Part shown: one piece after another, positions 30,267 to 39,900 of the stretch
How positions within the stretch are numbered: position 1 is the stretch's first letter
How the letters are laid out: every line of letters starts with the position of its first letter
Assembly (NCBI GenBank): GCA_023450835.1
Contig: JAEXGM010000153.1
Location: forward strand, 1 to 47,142
Reading direction: 5' to 3'
DNA length: 47,142 bases
DNA from: Bacillota bacterium
Lineage (GTDB): Bacteria; Bacillota; Clostridia; Lachnospirales; Lachnospiraceae
The notes under the pieces: model-generated
Seen by the model: the letters and a program-made list of their open reading frames with translations, nothing else
Database searches by the model: none
What the model was told of the DNA's origin: nothing
Position numbers and translations under genes: made by a program

Positions 30267-32120
30267 TTGTGCGGTATAGCAGGCTTTTGCAGCTTCAAAG
30301 AGAATTACACCAGTAAGTACAGCAAATGGCAGAACACTCTGGCTGATATGAAGAACAGCATTAAACACAGAGGCCCGGATGAAGACGGATATATGCTGGA
30401 TGAACATATTGGATTTGCCCATGCCAGACTCTCTATTATCGATCTGGCAAATGGTAAACAGCCGATGAGCAGAAAGATTGGAAATCGTTTATATACAATC
30501 ATCTATAACGGAGAGCTCTATAATACCAGTGAATTGAGACAGGACCTGGAGCTGAAGGGATGGCGTTTTTTGACTACCAGCGATACGGAAGTAATTCTGG
30601 TGGGCATTATAGAATACGGCAATGAGTTCGTAAAAGAATTAAATGGTATTTTTGCATTTGCTATCTGGGATTCCTATCAGGAGACTCTAAGTATCTTCAG
30701 AGACCGTCTGGGAATAAAACCTTTATTTTATACGCTGACAGATTCCGCATGTATCTTTGGCTCTGAGCTGAAGGTACTTTTTGAATACCCGGGAATAAGA
30801 CCTATCATTGACAGAGATGGGCTTTGTGAAGTATTTGGGATTGGGCCTGCCAGAACTTATGGAAATGGGGTCTTTAAAGATTGTAAGGAAGTCCTGCCCG
30901 GTTACTATAATGTATATACCCGGGATGGCATGAAAAGCGTCCAGTATTGGAAGCTAGTGAGCAGACCTCATACGGATTCCTATGAAGAGACAATTGAGAA
31001 AACTGCCTTTTTACTGAAGGACTCCATCGTAAGGCAGATGATATCTGATATCCCCATCTGTACGTTTCTATCCGGCGGTGTTGACAGCAGCATCGTAACA
31101 GCAGTTTGCGCCAGTGAGCTTGCGAAACGGGGGGAACGGCTTAATACCTTCTCCTTCGATTTTGCCGGAAATGACGAGTATTTTAAGGCTAATGATTTTC
31201 AGCCTTCCAGAGACCGTCCTTACGTAGATTTATTGGTAAAGCATTTTGATACGAATCACACCTACTTAGAATGTGATAATATTAAACTGGCAGATGCCCT
31301 TTACAGCGCAGTGGATGCCAAAGACCTGCCCGGTATGGCTGATGTGGACTCTTCCCTTCTGTATTTTTGCAGTGAAGTAAAGAAATTCAATAAAGTAACT
31401 CTGACCGGTGAGTGTGCAGACGAAATATTTGGCGGTTATCCGTGGTTTCACAGCAAAGAGGCTTTTGAAGCTCACGCCTTCCCCTGGTCCAGAAATATTG
31501 AGCCAAGACAGCAGCTCTTAAAGGATGACCTGTTAGACTCTCTTCATCTAAAAGAATACATTGACAAAACCTATGAGGCTTCTGTTGCCGAAACACCAAA
31601 GCTGTATTCAGAAAATGAAGAAGAAGGCAGACGCAGGGAAATTGCTTATCTTAACATTAAGTGGTTTATGGCTACTCTCTTAGACCGTATGGACAGAACC
31701 AGCATGTTCTCAGGGCTGGAAGCAAGAGTTCCTCTGGCTGACCACAGAATATTGGATTATGTCTGGAACGTGCCCTGGGATATTAAGTGCCGGGACGGTG
31801 TGGTAAAACACCTGCTGCGTGAATCCGCCAAGGGTCTTCTGCCGGATGAGGTCCTCTACCGCAGAAAGAGCCCGTACCCAAAGACCTATAACCCTCACTA
31901 TGAGAATATTCTCTCCACCCGCCTCCAGACGGTATTAAAGGACTCCTCTTCTCCTCTTAACAGGTTAATCGATCAGAAAAAAGTTGCCGATTTTCTTTCA
32001 ACTCCATCCGACTATGGAAAACCATGGTTTGGCCAGTTAATGGCAGGCCCTCAGATGATTGCTTATTTACTGCAGATTAACTATTGGCTGGATAAATATA
32101 AAATAGAACTTGCTATCTGA
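30267..32120 (+). CDS. asnB: Asparagine synthetase (glutamine-hydrolysing)
   Basis: Makes asparagine from aspartate, glutamine and ATP. The TTG at 30267 is the best start because it places Cys as residue 2, exposed by Met removal as the N-terminal nucleophile (CGIAGF); GGTGG lies 5 bases upstream. An ATG at 30255 would bury the cysteine behind four residues. The amidotransferase domain (about 1-210) has HRGPDEDG, SIIDLANGKQPM and YNGELYN. The synthetase domain (about 230-600) has FLSGGVDSS (ATP P-loop), GECADEIFGGY and LEARVPLADHRILD. The length of 617 is typical of the AsnO/YisO branch. Confidence 0.95.
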   Translation: MCGIAGFCSFKENYTSKYSKWQNTLADMKNSIKHRGPDEDGYMLDEHIGFAHARLSIIDLANGKQPMSRKIGNRLYTIIYNGELYNTSELRQDLELKGWRFLTTSDTEVILVGIIEYGNEFVKELNGIFAFAIWDSYQETLSIFRDRLGIKPLFYTLTDSACIFGSELKVLFEYPGIRPIIDRDGLCEVFGIGPARTYGNGVFKDCKEVLPGYYNVYTRDGMKSVQYWKLVSRPHTDSYEETIEKTAFLLKDSIVRQMISDIPICTFLSGGVDSSIVTAVCASELAKRGERLNTFSFDFAGNDEYFKANDFQPSRDRPYVDLLVKHFDTNHTYLECDNIKLADALYSAVDAKDLPGMADVDSSLLYFCSEVKKFNKVTLTGECADEIFGGYPWFHSKEAFEAHAFPWSRNIEPRQQLLKDDLLDSLHLKEYIDKTYEASVAETPKLYSENEEEGRRREIAYLNIKWFMATLLDRMDRTSMFSGLEARVPLADHRILDYVWNVPWDIKCRDGVVKHLLRESAKGLLPDEVLYRRKSPYPKTYNPHYENILSTRLQTVLKDSSSPLNRLIDQKKVADFLSTPSDYGKPWFGQLMAGPQMIAYLLQINYWLDKYKIELAI

Positions 32121-32155
32121 TTTTTAACAGCTTCCGCTGAAGGACTATATCAAAA

Positions 32156-32222
32156 GAGGCCGTTGCATAATGAATTCCTGCAGAGCATCAATAGCCTCCC
32201 AGGACCTCATTTTGCAACGGCC
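32156..32222 (-). terminator. Hairpin between convergent asnB and MCP genes
   Basis: GGCCGTTGCA (32158-32167) pairs with TGCAACGGCC (32213-32222). The T-run is on the minus side (CTCTTTTG), so it best ends the MCP gene. Confidence 0.65.
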
Positions 32223-32234
32223 CTTCCTATTATC

Positions 32235-33932
32235 CTATTTAATTTTAAAGAAGCCGATTAATTTATTCAGGCTTTCCGCACTTTTCTCATTATTTCTGGA
32301 CTGCTCTAATACTTCAGAGGTCTTCTCCGCAATGGAAGAGGACTTTTCTGCGATATCGGAAGCTCCTTTTGCACCTTCATTGGCTGCAAGTGCTACTTCA
32401 TCAATGGCATGCTTTATATACAGTATGGATTCTTTCAACTTCTCTGTTGAATCTTTTATCTCAGAAACCATTTTTTCCACGGTAGTGGCATCCTTGTCGT
32501 ATTGCTCGCCGATATGAACGGTATTCTCATAATCTTTAATAACCTGATTATCCACAAAACTTAAAATATTCTGAGAATCTGATACCAGCTCTTCCACCGC
32601 TTCCGCTACCAATGAGGTAATGGATTCAATCTTTGATACGGCTGACTTGGAGTCTTCTGCCAGTATACGAATCTGTTCTGCAACAACGGCAAAGCCTTTA
32701 CCGGCTTCACCGGCTCTGGCGGATTCAATGGAAGCATTGAGTGCTAGGAGGTTGGTCTGTGAGGTAATGGAGAGGATAGTCTGTGATAAGGATTTTATCT
32801 CTTCAATTGCCTTTGTCTTTTCAATGGAGCCTCGAAGTTTCTTATTGGCCGCATCGTAGGCAGTAACTGCTGTCTGCTGAGAGCCCAGGGCTGACTGTTT
32901 TAAGCCGTCTGCTCTTCCTTTAATCTGCTCCGATATGACGAGTCCATGCTCCAGCTTCCCTGTTATAGTAATAATCTCACCCTCAACATCCACCGTGGTA
33001 TTGCTGATTTCCTGCACTGACGCGGCGGTTTCTTCCATGCCGGCAGAGAGCTCTTCTGTTGTGGCTGAGATATTTTCAATATCATCATAAACATCATTGG
33101 AGCTGTGAACCATATTGTCAATGGAATCTTTAATTTTACTGCTCTCTGTATTAATATCTTCAATTATCTTTAATATGTTCTGCTGCATCATAGTAAAGGA
33201 ACGGTTAATATCACCGGACTCATCCTTTCGCAGCATCTGCCTGTCAGAAAAGATACCGGTCAAGTCTCCCCCTGCAATTTTAGCCATACTTTCTCTGATC
33301 TTTACAAAACCTTTTGCGATGATATGACCTAAAATATAAGAAACCACAAGACCTGCCAGGAGCATAATTCCTAATATACCGATAATGTAGTAGGAGCTAT
33401 GGAGCAAATCCTTGTCGATATTCTGCATATAGATACCGTTAAACCACATACCGATAACCTTGTTATTCTCATCTAATATAGGGGCATAGTATGCATAGGC
33501 GCTTTTCTCTAATACAACAGCTTTACCGGAGTATATTTCATTATTCTGGATTACTGCCTTTACCACCTTGTCGGAGGCTTTTGTTCCGGTAATTCTCTTC
33601 CCGCTGCTATCCTTTATAGTTGTTGCCGCTCTGGTATCACCCGCAAACAGAGTAAACATTACACCGGTTTTTTCCGATAACTTATCTAAGATATCCGAGT
33701 TATCATTCATTAAGGTATCGCCTTTATAAAGTTTATCTCCATCCAGATGCCACTGGCCCGGTATCTCACTATCCAGAAAAAGTAATCCGGTAGCCGAATT
33801 ATCAACAAGCCTTTCATGGATTTCATCCAGAACTACACTTTCAACCGTAAACCGAAAAAATATTCCTACTATTGCAATAAAGATCAGCAAGATTGCCGCT
33901 GCTGCAAATGAAATTTTATGCTTTATTTTCAT
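32235..33932 (-). CDS. Methyl-accepting chemotaxis protein with extracellular Cache domain
   Basis: TM1 (about 7-28), an extracellular domain of about 150 residues with the single-Cache pattern (GVMFTLFAGDTRAATTIKDS, AYAYYAPILDENNKVIGMWF), TM2 (about 182-204), HAMP (about 205-260, GFVKIRESMAKIAGGDLTGI), then the MCP signalling domain with TNLLALNASIESARAGEAGK. The Cache domain normally binds small ligands such as organic acids or amino acids; the ligand is unknown. The start codon has no close ribosome site; AAAGG lies about 30 bases upstream, beyond a GCGTCA/TGACGC hairpin. It is transcribed separately from the H-NOX receptor. Confidence 0.93.
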   Translation of the reverse strand: MKIKHKISFAAAAILLIFIAIVGIFFRFTVESVVLDEIHERLVDNSATGLLFLDSEIPGQWHLDGDKLYKGDTLMNDNSDILDKLSEKTGVMFTLFAGDTRAATTIKDSSGKRITGTKASDKVVKAVIQNNEIYSGKAVVLEKSAYAYYAPILDENNKVIGMWFNGIYMQNIDKDLLHSSYYIIGILGIMLLAGLVVSYILGHIIAKGFVKIRESMAKIAGGDLTGIFSDRQMLRKDESGDINRSFTMMQQNILKIIEDINTESSKIKDSIDNMVHSSNDVYDDIENISATTEELSAGMEETAASVQEISNTTVDVEGEIITITGKLEHGLVISEQIKGRADGLKQSALGSQQTAVTAYDAANKKLRGSIEKTKAIEEIKSLSQTILSITSQTNLLALNASIESARAGEAGKGFAVVAEQIRILAEDSKSAVSKIESITSLVAEAVEELVSDSQNILSFVDNQVIKDYENTVHIGEQYDKDATTVEKMVSEIKDSTEKLKESILYIKHAIDEVALAANEGAKGASDIAEKSSSIAEKTSEVLEQSRNNEKSAESLNKLIGFFKIK

Positions 33933-33941
33933 ACATTGTCT

Positions 33942-33959
33942 GCGTCAGTAATTTGACGC
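33942..33959 (-). other. Hairpin between ribosome site and start of the Cache MCP
   Basis: GCGTCA (33942-33947) pairs with TGACGC (33954-33959). The only purine-rich site (AAAGGAAAA) is on its far side, so folding would bring that site near the ATG. Confidence 0.4.
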
Positions 33960-34036
33960 TTTTCCTTTCATTCCTTTTTTCATTAATTCGTATCTACATT
34001 ATACTATCGCACCTTATTCAAAGCAATCAATAAAAA

Positions 34037-34078
34037 ACAAAATGCGGCTGAATTTGATAAAATTCAACCGCATTTTGT
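34037..34078. terminator. Bidirectional terminator after metQ
   Basis: ACAAAATGCGG.TGAATTT pairs with AAATTCA.CCGCATTTTGT around a GATA loop, with A/T tracts on both sides. It ends metQ on the minus strand. Confidence 0.85.
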
Positions 34079-34124
34079 ATTATTTTGGTAAATTGAATTG
34101 TATTAATTTTTACATTTTTATTTA

Positions 34125-35039
34125 TTAAAATACCGGGACTACAGCTCCCTGCCATTTTTCTTCAATAAATTTCTTTGTCTCTTCAGAGGTAACTGCTTTA
34201 ATCAAAGCCTTTGTCTTGTCAGAATTTTCATTTCCTTCCTTTACAACAATTACATTGGCATAAGTCTTAGCAGCATCAGAAGATGCATCTTCCACTAATA
34301 AACCGTCTTTGGAAGCAGAAAGTCCTTCGGTTAATGCGTAATTTCCATTGATTACTGCAAGATCCACATCCTGTAATACTTTTGCAGTCTGAGCAGCTTC
34401 AATTTCAACGATTTTTAACTTCTTGGGATTTTCGGTAATATCTTTGACAGTAGCATCCAGTCCGACATTTTCTTTTAATTTGATAAGTCCGGCTTTTTCT
34501 AATAACAGTAATGCTCTTGCTTCATTGGTGGTATCATTGGGAACAGCAATCTGTGCTCCGTCAGCCAGTGCATCCAGAGTCTTTGTCTTTCCGGGATAGA
34601 TTCCAAGAGGTTCAAAGTGTACGTTTGCTACTGCCTTTAAAGTTGTTCCGTTCTTGGAATTGTAATCATCCAGATAAGGAACATGCTGGAAGAAGTTAGC
34701 ATCCAGGCTTCCGTCTTCCGTAGCTACATTGGGCTGAATATAATCGGTATATTCTACTACTTTAATGGAATATCCCTGTTCTGCCAGAGAATTCTTAACG
34801 GCATCGGAATTTAAGATTGTTGCATGAGGTTCAACGGTAGCTCCTACTACGATTTCAGTTAATTCTTTCTGGTCGGTAGAGGAAGCATCTGTTGTAGGCT
34901 CTGCCGTAGCTTCTGTTGTAGGTTCTGCTGCCTGATTATCGGAAGCTCCTGTTGTATTCTTGGTACCGCATCCTGTAAATAAGGTCCCCACCAATAATAA
35001 GCTTAACACGGATGCTGCAAGTCTTTGCACTTTTTTCAT
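34125..35039 (-). CDS. metQ: Methionine-binding lipoprotein MetQ
   Basis: Substrate-binding lipoprotein of the NlpA family for L-/D-methionine import. The signal peptide ends in GTLFTGC (Cys24). A Thr/Ala/Glu-rich linker follows, then the binding domain: IVVGATVEPHATILN, DANFFQHVPYLDDYN, PNDTTNEARALLLLEKAGLI, EIEAAQTAKVLQDVDLAVIN and EEKWQGAVVPVF at the end. GGAGAG precedes the ATG, which starts 1 base after the metI stop. The gene order metN-metI-metQ and the shared terminator support one operon. Other ligands (short peptides, other amino acids) occur in the family. Confidence 0.93.
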   Translation of the reverse strand: MKKVQRLAASVLSLLLVGTLFTGCGTKNTTGASDNQAAEPTTEATAEPTTDASSTDQKELTEIVVGATVEPHATILNSDAVKNSLAEQGYSIKVVEYTDYIQPNVATEDGSLDANFFQHVPYLDDYNSKNGTTLKAVANVHFEPLGIYPGKTKTLDALADGAQIAVPNDTTNEARALLLLEKAGLIKLKENVGLDATVKDITENPKKLKIVEIEAAQTAKVLQDVDLAVINGNYALTEGLSASKDGLLVEDASSDAAKTYANVIVVKEGNENSDKTKALIKAVTSEETKKFIEEKWQGAVVPVF

Positions 35040-35040
35040 A

Positions 35041-35757
35041 CTAATTCTCTCCTTTTCCTCTTTTATCTATTTTCTTTGATATAAAATGGCCCATACTTTG
35101 GATAATCTGGACCATAATAACAAGCAGGATAATTGTTACTATCATAACATCTGCCTCATATCTGTAGTAACCAAATCTTAAAGCAATATCTCCTAATCCT
35201 CTTCCTCCCACCGCACCTGCCATGGCTGTATATCCTACCAGGGTGATGGTCGTAAGTGATGCTCCCATTATAAGGGAAGGAAGTGCTTCCGGAAGCAGTA
35301 CTTTATAAATTATCTGAAGTGTATTCGCTCCCATAGCTCTGGCTGCTTCAATTACACCGGCATCTACCTCTCTAAGAGAATTCTCAACCATTCTGGCTAC
35401 AAAAGGAGTTGCCGCGATGATAAGCGGCACGGTTGCTGCTTTAGGACCTATGGTAGTTCCTACGACTGCTCTGGTAATAGGCATAACCGCTACTAATAAT
35501 ATAATAAAGGGAATGGATCTGCCTATATTAATAATAAAGCCAAGAATTCCATTCAATGCCGGAACGGGACGAATACCGCCCTTTCTTGTCACTTCAGCCA
35601 GGATTCCTATGGGAATGCCCATTATGTAGGCTGCGGCAACGGAGGCAAAGGTCATATAGAGTGTTTCTAAAATTCCCTGTCCAATCATCGTTCCGTAATC
35701 AGAATATAAGCTTTTCAGTGTAGCCGTCAGTCCTGTTAAAAATATATGTGTGTACAT
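35041..35757 (-). CDS. metI: Methionine ABC transporter permease MetI
   Basis: Five or so membrane helices with the binding-protein-dependent permease EAA loop (VIEAARAMGANTLQIIYKVL, LPEALPSLIMG), which docks on MetN. Other family features are ETLYMTFASVAAAYIMGIPI, GRSIPFIILLVAVMPITRAV and TAMAGAVGGRGLGDIALRFG, which is highly conserved in MetI. The length of 238 is a little over the usual 220. Its ATG overlaps the metN stop by one base (TAATG), giving translational coupling. Confidence 0.95.
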   Translation of the reverse strand: MYTHIFLTGLTATLKSLYSDYGTMIGQGILETLYMTFASVAAAYIMGIPIGILAEVTRKGGIRPVPALNGILGFIINIGRSIPFIILLVAVMPITRAVVGTTIGPKAATVPLIIAATPFVARMVENSLREVDAGVIEAARAMGANTLQIIYKVLLPEALPSLIMGASLTTITLVGYTAMAGAVGGRGLGDIALRFGYYRYEADVMIVTIILLVIMVQIIQSMGHFISKKIDKRGKGEN

Positions 35758-36572
35758 TATACTTCTCCTCCCCCTAATAACTGTGCCACGATTTCTGATG
35801 AAGTATCACCAAAGACATCTTTTGTATAGCCGGAAGCTACAATCTCTGATTTGTCCAGAACAGCTACTTTGTTACAGATTTTTTGCACCACATTCATTTC
35901 GTGGGTAATCATAACAATGGTAACTCCTGTTTCTTCATTAATCTTCTTTAACAGTTTTAGTATGGATTCCGTCGTTCTGCTGTCAAGAGCAGAAGTGGCT
36001 TCATCACATAAGAGGATGGAAGGACTCGTAGCCAGGGCTCTTGCAATGGCTACTCTCTGGCGCTGTCCGCCGCTTAACTTGGAAGGATACTCATATCTTT
36101 TATCTTCAAGATCAATCAGCTTTAACAGTTCATCTACACGTCTTTTGATTTCTTTTTTCTTAAGGCTTCTCTTTTGAAAGAAACCAAGCTTTTCATAATC
36201 CTCCTTATCCATTCCGGGGATTACAAAGTCAGCTACCTTTGTTATTTCAAGCCCAAAGGCAATATTTCTGCTTACGTTTTTCTGCATTAACAGGTTAAAG
36301 TTTTGGAATATCATACCAATTTGTTTTCGAAGAGCAAGTAAATCCCTTCCTTTTTTTCTGGTGATATCAACTCCATCAATCAGGATACTTCCACCGGTCG
36401 GCCTCTCAAGCAGATTCAAGCACCTTATAAATGTACTCTTCCCAGCTCCGCTCATTCCGATGATTCCGAAGATATCCCCTTCTTCTATTACCAGGTTAAT
36501 ATCTTTTAGCACCGTAAGGTTCTTGTTCCCGGCAATGGAAAATTCCTTCGTTAATTGCTTTACCTCAATCAT
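35757..36572 (-). CDS. metN: Methionine ABC transporter ATPase MetN, short form
   Basis: ABC ATPase with GMSGAGKSTFIRCLNLLERP (Walker A), Q-loop GMIFQNFNLLMQKNV, LSGGQRQRVAIARALA signature, ILLCDEATSALD and the MITHEMNVV switch. Two oddities: it ends at residue 271, lacking the C-terminal NIL/ACT-like domain that gives methionine trans-inhibition in typical 340-residue MetN. It also has an extra charged segment of about 25 residues (VADFVIPGMDKEDYEKLGFF, QKRSLKKKEIKRR) in the helical domain before the signature. First gene of metNIQ; no SAM riboswitch or T-box is visible upstream, but two sigma-A-like promoters are. Confidence 0.92.
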   Translation of the reverse strand: MIEVKQLTKEFSIAGNKNLTVLKDINLVIEEGDIFGIIGMSGAGKSTFIRCLNLLERPTGGSILIDGVDITRKKGRDLLALRKQIGMIFQNFNLLMQKNVSRNIAFGLEITKVADFVIPGMDKEDYEKLGFFQKRSLKKKEIKRRVDELLKLIDLEDKRYEYPSKLSGGQRQRVAIARALATSPSILLCDEATSALDSRTTESILKLLKKINEETGVTIVMITHEMNVVQKICNKVAVLDKSEIVASGYTKDVFGDTSSEIVAQLLGGGEV

Positions 36573-36630
36573 ACCTTCACCTATGTCATAATTTTATTTC
36601 ATACTTTTTTGATATGATTTGTATGAATAA

Positions 36631-36659
36631 TTTATACTACCTTTCTAATGATTTGTCAA
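36631..36659 (-). promoter_or_regulatory. Promoter P1 of metNIQ
   Basis: TTGACA (36654-36659), 17-bp spacer, TATAAA (36631-36636) on the minus strand; a leader of about 55 bases before metN. Confidence 0.7.
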
Positions 36660-36713
36660 CCACTTTATTTTCATCTATCAAATTTTCTGCATCAATATGC
36701 AACAACATAAGCA

Positions 36714-36743
36714 GTTATACTATATTAGCGCATACTCTGTCAA
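36714..36743 (-). promoter_or_regulatory. Possible upstream promoter P2 of metNIQ
   Basis: TTGACA (36738-36743), 18-bp spacer, TATAAC (36714-36719) on the minus strand, about 84 bases upstream of P1. Confidence 0.5.
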
Positions 36744-36790
36744 GTTTTACTGTGATTTTTATACAAGGAATTTGCTTGAAATATCCCTGC

Positions 36791-36845
36791 AAAAGGAGCT
36801 CTGCATCTCCCATCCGTAACAGGCTGGAAGCGGCAGAGCTCCTTT
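36791..36845 (-). terminator. Terminator after PFOR gene
   Basis: AAAGGAGCTCTGC (36792-36804) pairs with GCAGAGCTCCTTT (36833-36845); the minus strand continues TTTTGC. Confidence 0.8.
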
Positions 36846-36901
36846 CAATCAGGTATTTTCGACAAACCTCAGCGGTTTAACGACTATACTACTATAACTT
36901 A

Positions 36902-39900
36902 CTATGAATTAAAATTCAGATCCGCAAGGGTGCGATAGGTCTGATAGCGTTCCTTTGCATGTTCTTCCGCTTTCTCAAATAGTTCTTCTGCTACCTTTGG
37001 ATAAGATTTGGCAAGGGAACTATAACGGACCTGACCCATAAGGAACTCTTTGAAGTTTCCTGTGGGTGCTTTGGAATCCATAATAAACGGATTCTTTCCT
37101 TCTTTCTTAAGTTCCGGATTGTAACGATACAGATGCCAATAGCCGGCTTTTACAGCTTCTTTTATGGTTTCCATGCTTTTTCCCATCCCTACTTTTAAAC
37201 CATGGCTGATGCAAGGTGAATAAGCAATAATAATAGAAGGACCTTTATAGCTCTCCGCTTCTCTGATTGCCTTTATCAGCTGGTTGTTATCTGCATGAAT
37301 ACCTACCTGGGCAACATAAACATTGCCATAAGTCATCATCATTCTGCCCAGATCTTTCTTTCCTGACCGCTTACCGGAAGCTGCGAACTTGGCAACTGCG
37401 GCAACCGGTGTTGACTTGGAAGCCTGACCTCCGGTATTGGAATATACTTCTGTATCAAATACCAGTACATTAATATCTTCTCCGGAGGACATTACCTGGT
37501 CCAGTCCGCCATAGCCAATGTCATATGCCCAGCCGTCACCGCCCAGAATCCAATGGGAACGTTTTACGAGATAATCCTTCTTCTCAAGGATTTCATCGAT
37601 TAACTTTCCATTCTCTTTATCGGCGGTCTTATATTCAGATAATTCTTTTACCAGCTTTTCACTGACTGTCTTACTGATCTCACCATCTTCTTTATAGTGA
37701 ATCCAGTCACTTAACAATTCTTTCAGAGTATCTTCAATACCGGCCTCTAACAGCTCTTTCATCAGGCACTCTAATTTATTGCGAATCTGCTTATTTCCCA
37801 GATACATGCCAAAGCCGTATTCCGCATTATCTTCAAAGAGTGAGTTTGCCCAAGCCGGTCCTTTTCCCTCTTTATTCGCCGTATAGGCAGTACTTGGAGC
37901 TGAAGCTCCCCAGATGGAAGAACAGCCCGTTGCATTGGCAATCATCATTCTGTCACCAAAGAGCTGTGTAATCAGTTTAATATAAGGTGTTTCACCGCAG
38001 CCTGCACAAGCTCCTGAAAACTCAATCAGCGGCTGTTTAAACTGGCTCTCTTTTACGCTGTTTCCTAAAGGAAGATTGCATTTGTGACCGACCTCATAAA
38101 ATGCATATTTCCAATTGGGAACCTGAACTTCCGTCTGGGTATCAATAGGTTTCATGACCAGGGCTTTTTCCTTGGCAGGACAGATGTCGGCACAGTTACC
38201 GCAGCCGGTGCAGTCCATGGGACTTACCTGAATACGGAACATGTAATTCTCAAAGCCCTTGCCGGTTGCCTTTATTGCCGTATAATCTTCCGGTGCGCCT
38301 GACATCTCTTCTTCTGTCATCAGGAAAGGCCTGATAACTGCATGAGGGCAGACCAAAGAACACTGATTGCACTGGATACAGTTCTTATCAATCCATTCCG
38401 GTACATTTACCGCAATACCACGCTTTTCAAAAGCAGTGGAACCGTTGGGGAAGGTTCCGTCCTCCCTTTCTGAAAAGGCACTGACCGGTAAGGCATTTCC
38501 CTTTTGCTCCTGCATCGGTCTCATGATTTTCTGCACGAATTCCGGCTCTTTCTCTGTCTCTTCGCTTTCTTCCACTGCATTCTTCCAGCTCTCCGGCACC
38601 TTTACCTCGTGAATACCCTGCACCCCTTTATCAATTGCGGCATGGTTCATAGCCACGACCTGCTCTCCCTTTTTGCTGTAAGAGTAGGCTGCCGCGTCTT
38701 TTAACTTCTTAACGAATTCTTCTTCCGGAAGAATATCTACAAGTTTAAAGAAGGCTCCCTGCATTATCATATTGATACGGTTGCCAAGTCCGATTTCTGT
38801 GGCAATGCTGACCGCGTCAATGGTAAAGAAACGTACCTGTTTTTCAGCCAACGCCTTCTTAACTCTTGCAGGCAGCATCTCCTCCAGCTCTTTCTCCGAC
38901 CAGCGGCAGTTTAAAACGAAGATACCTCCGGGTTTTAAATCCGTTAACATATCGTATTTATTGATATAGGACTGATTATGGCACGCCACGTAATCCGCAT
39001 GGTCTACCAGATAAGTAGACTTGATAGGCAATTTACCAAATCTTAAATGGGACATGGTAATACCGCCGGACTTCTTGGAATCATAATCGAAATAAGCCTG
39101 TACATTATAATCTGTTGAATTTCCGATAATCATAATAGCCTGCTTATTTGCGCCTACCGTACCATCGGAGCCAAGACCCCAGAATTTACAGGACTTTCTT
39201 CCCTCCGGTTCAGCATAAAACTTCTTAACAAAGGCAAGAGAAGTCTCCGTAACATCATCGGTAATACCAATGGTAAAGTGGTCCTTGGGATTCTGCTGCT
39301 TCAGATTCTCATATACGGCTGTGATATCTGCCGGACCTGTATCCTTAGAGCCCAATCCAAAACGTCCGCCTACAATAAGCGGTTTGTCCTTCCTATCAGA
39401 ATAGCAGGCGCATACATCCATATAAAGTGGTTCATAAAGTGCCCCCGGCTCCTTGGTCCTGTCAAGGACCGCAATTTTTTCTACGGACTTCGGAATACAG
39501 GCAAGAAGGTGTTTCATGCTGAAAGGTCTGTAAAGGTGTACCTTTATAAGACCGTATTTTTCACCTTTCTTGTTGTGATAATCAATGGTTTCTTCTATTG
39601 TCTGAGTTACAGAACCCATAGCTATAATGATATACTTGGCATCTTCTGCTCCATAGTAATCAAACAGCCCATATTTGCGGCCTGTTAATTCTCCTGTTTT
39701 TTGCAGGTATTCTTCCACTACAGGAATCAGCTTATCGTAAAAGCTGTTGCTGGATTCCCTTCCCTGAAAGTAAATGTCCGGATTCTGGGCAGTACCTCTG
39801 GTTACAGGGTGATTGGGAGATAGCGCTCTTCCTCTGAATTCTTTCAGAGCCTCCCAGTCTAAAAGGGAAGCGTAGTCTTCATATTCCAGCGCTTCTACTT

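Noticed and set aside
34861..34960. Low-complexity repeats in metQ as a possible insertion
   Set aside because: They encode the normal Thr/Ala/Glu-rich linker after the lipobox of a lipoprotein.
36573..36901. SAM-I riboswitch or T-box upstream of metNIQ
   Set aside because: No S-box core or T-box AGGGTGG motif could be read on the minus strand; only two promoters and the PFOR terminator are visible.
39278..39688. Plus-strand frame of 136 codons inside PFOR
   Set aside because: Antisense to conserved PFOR domains; no start signal.
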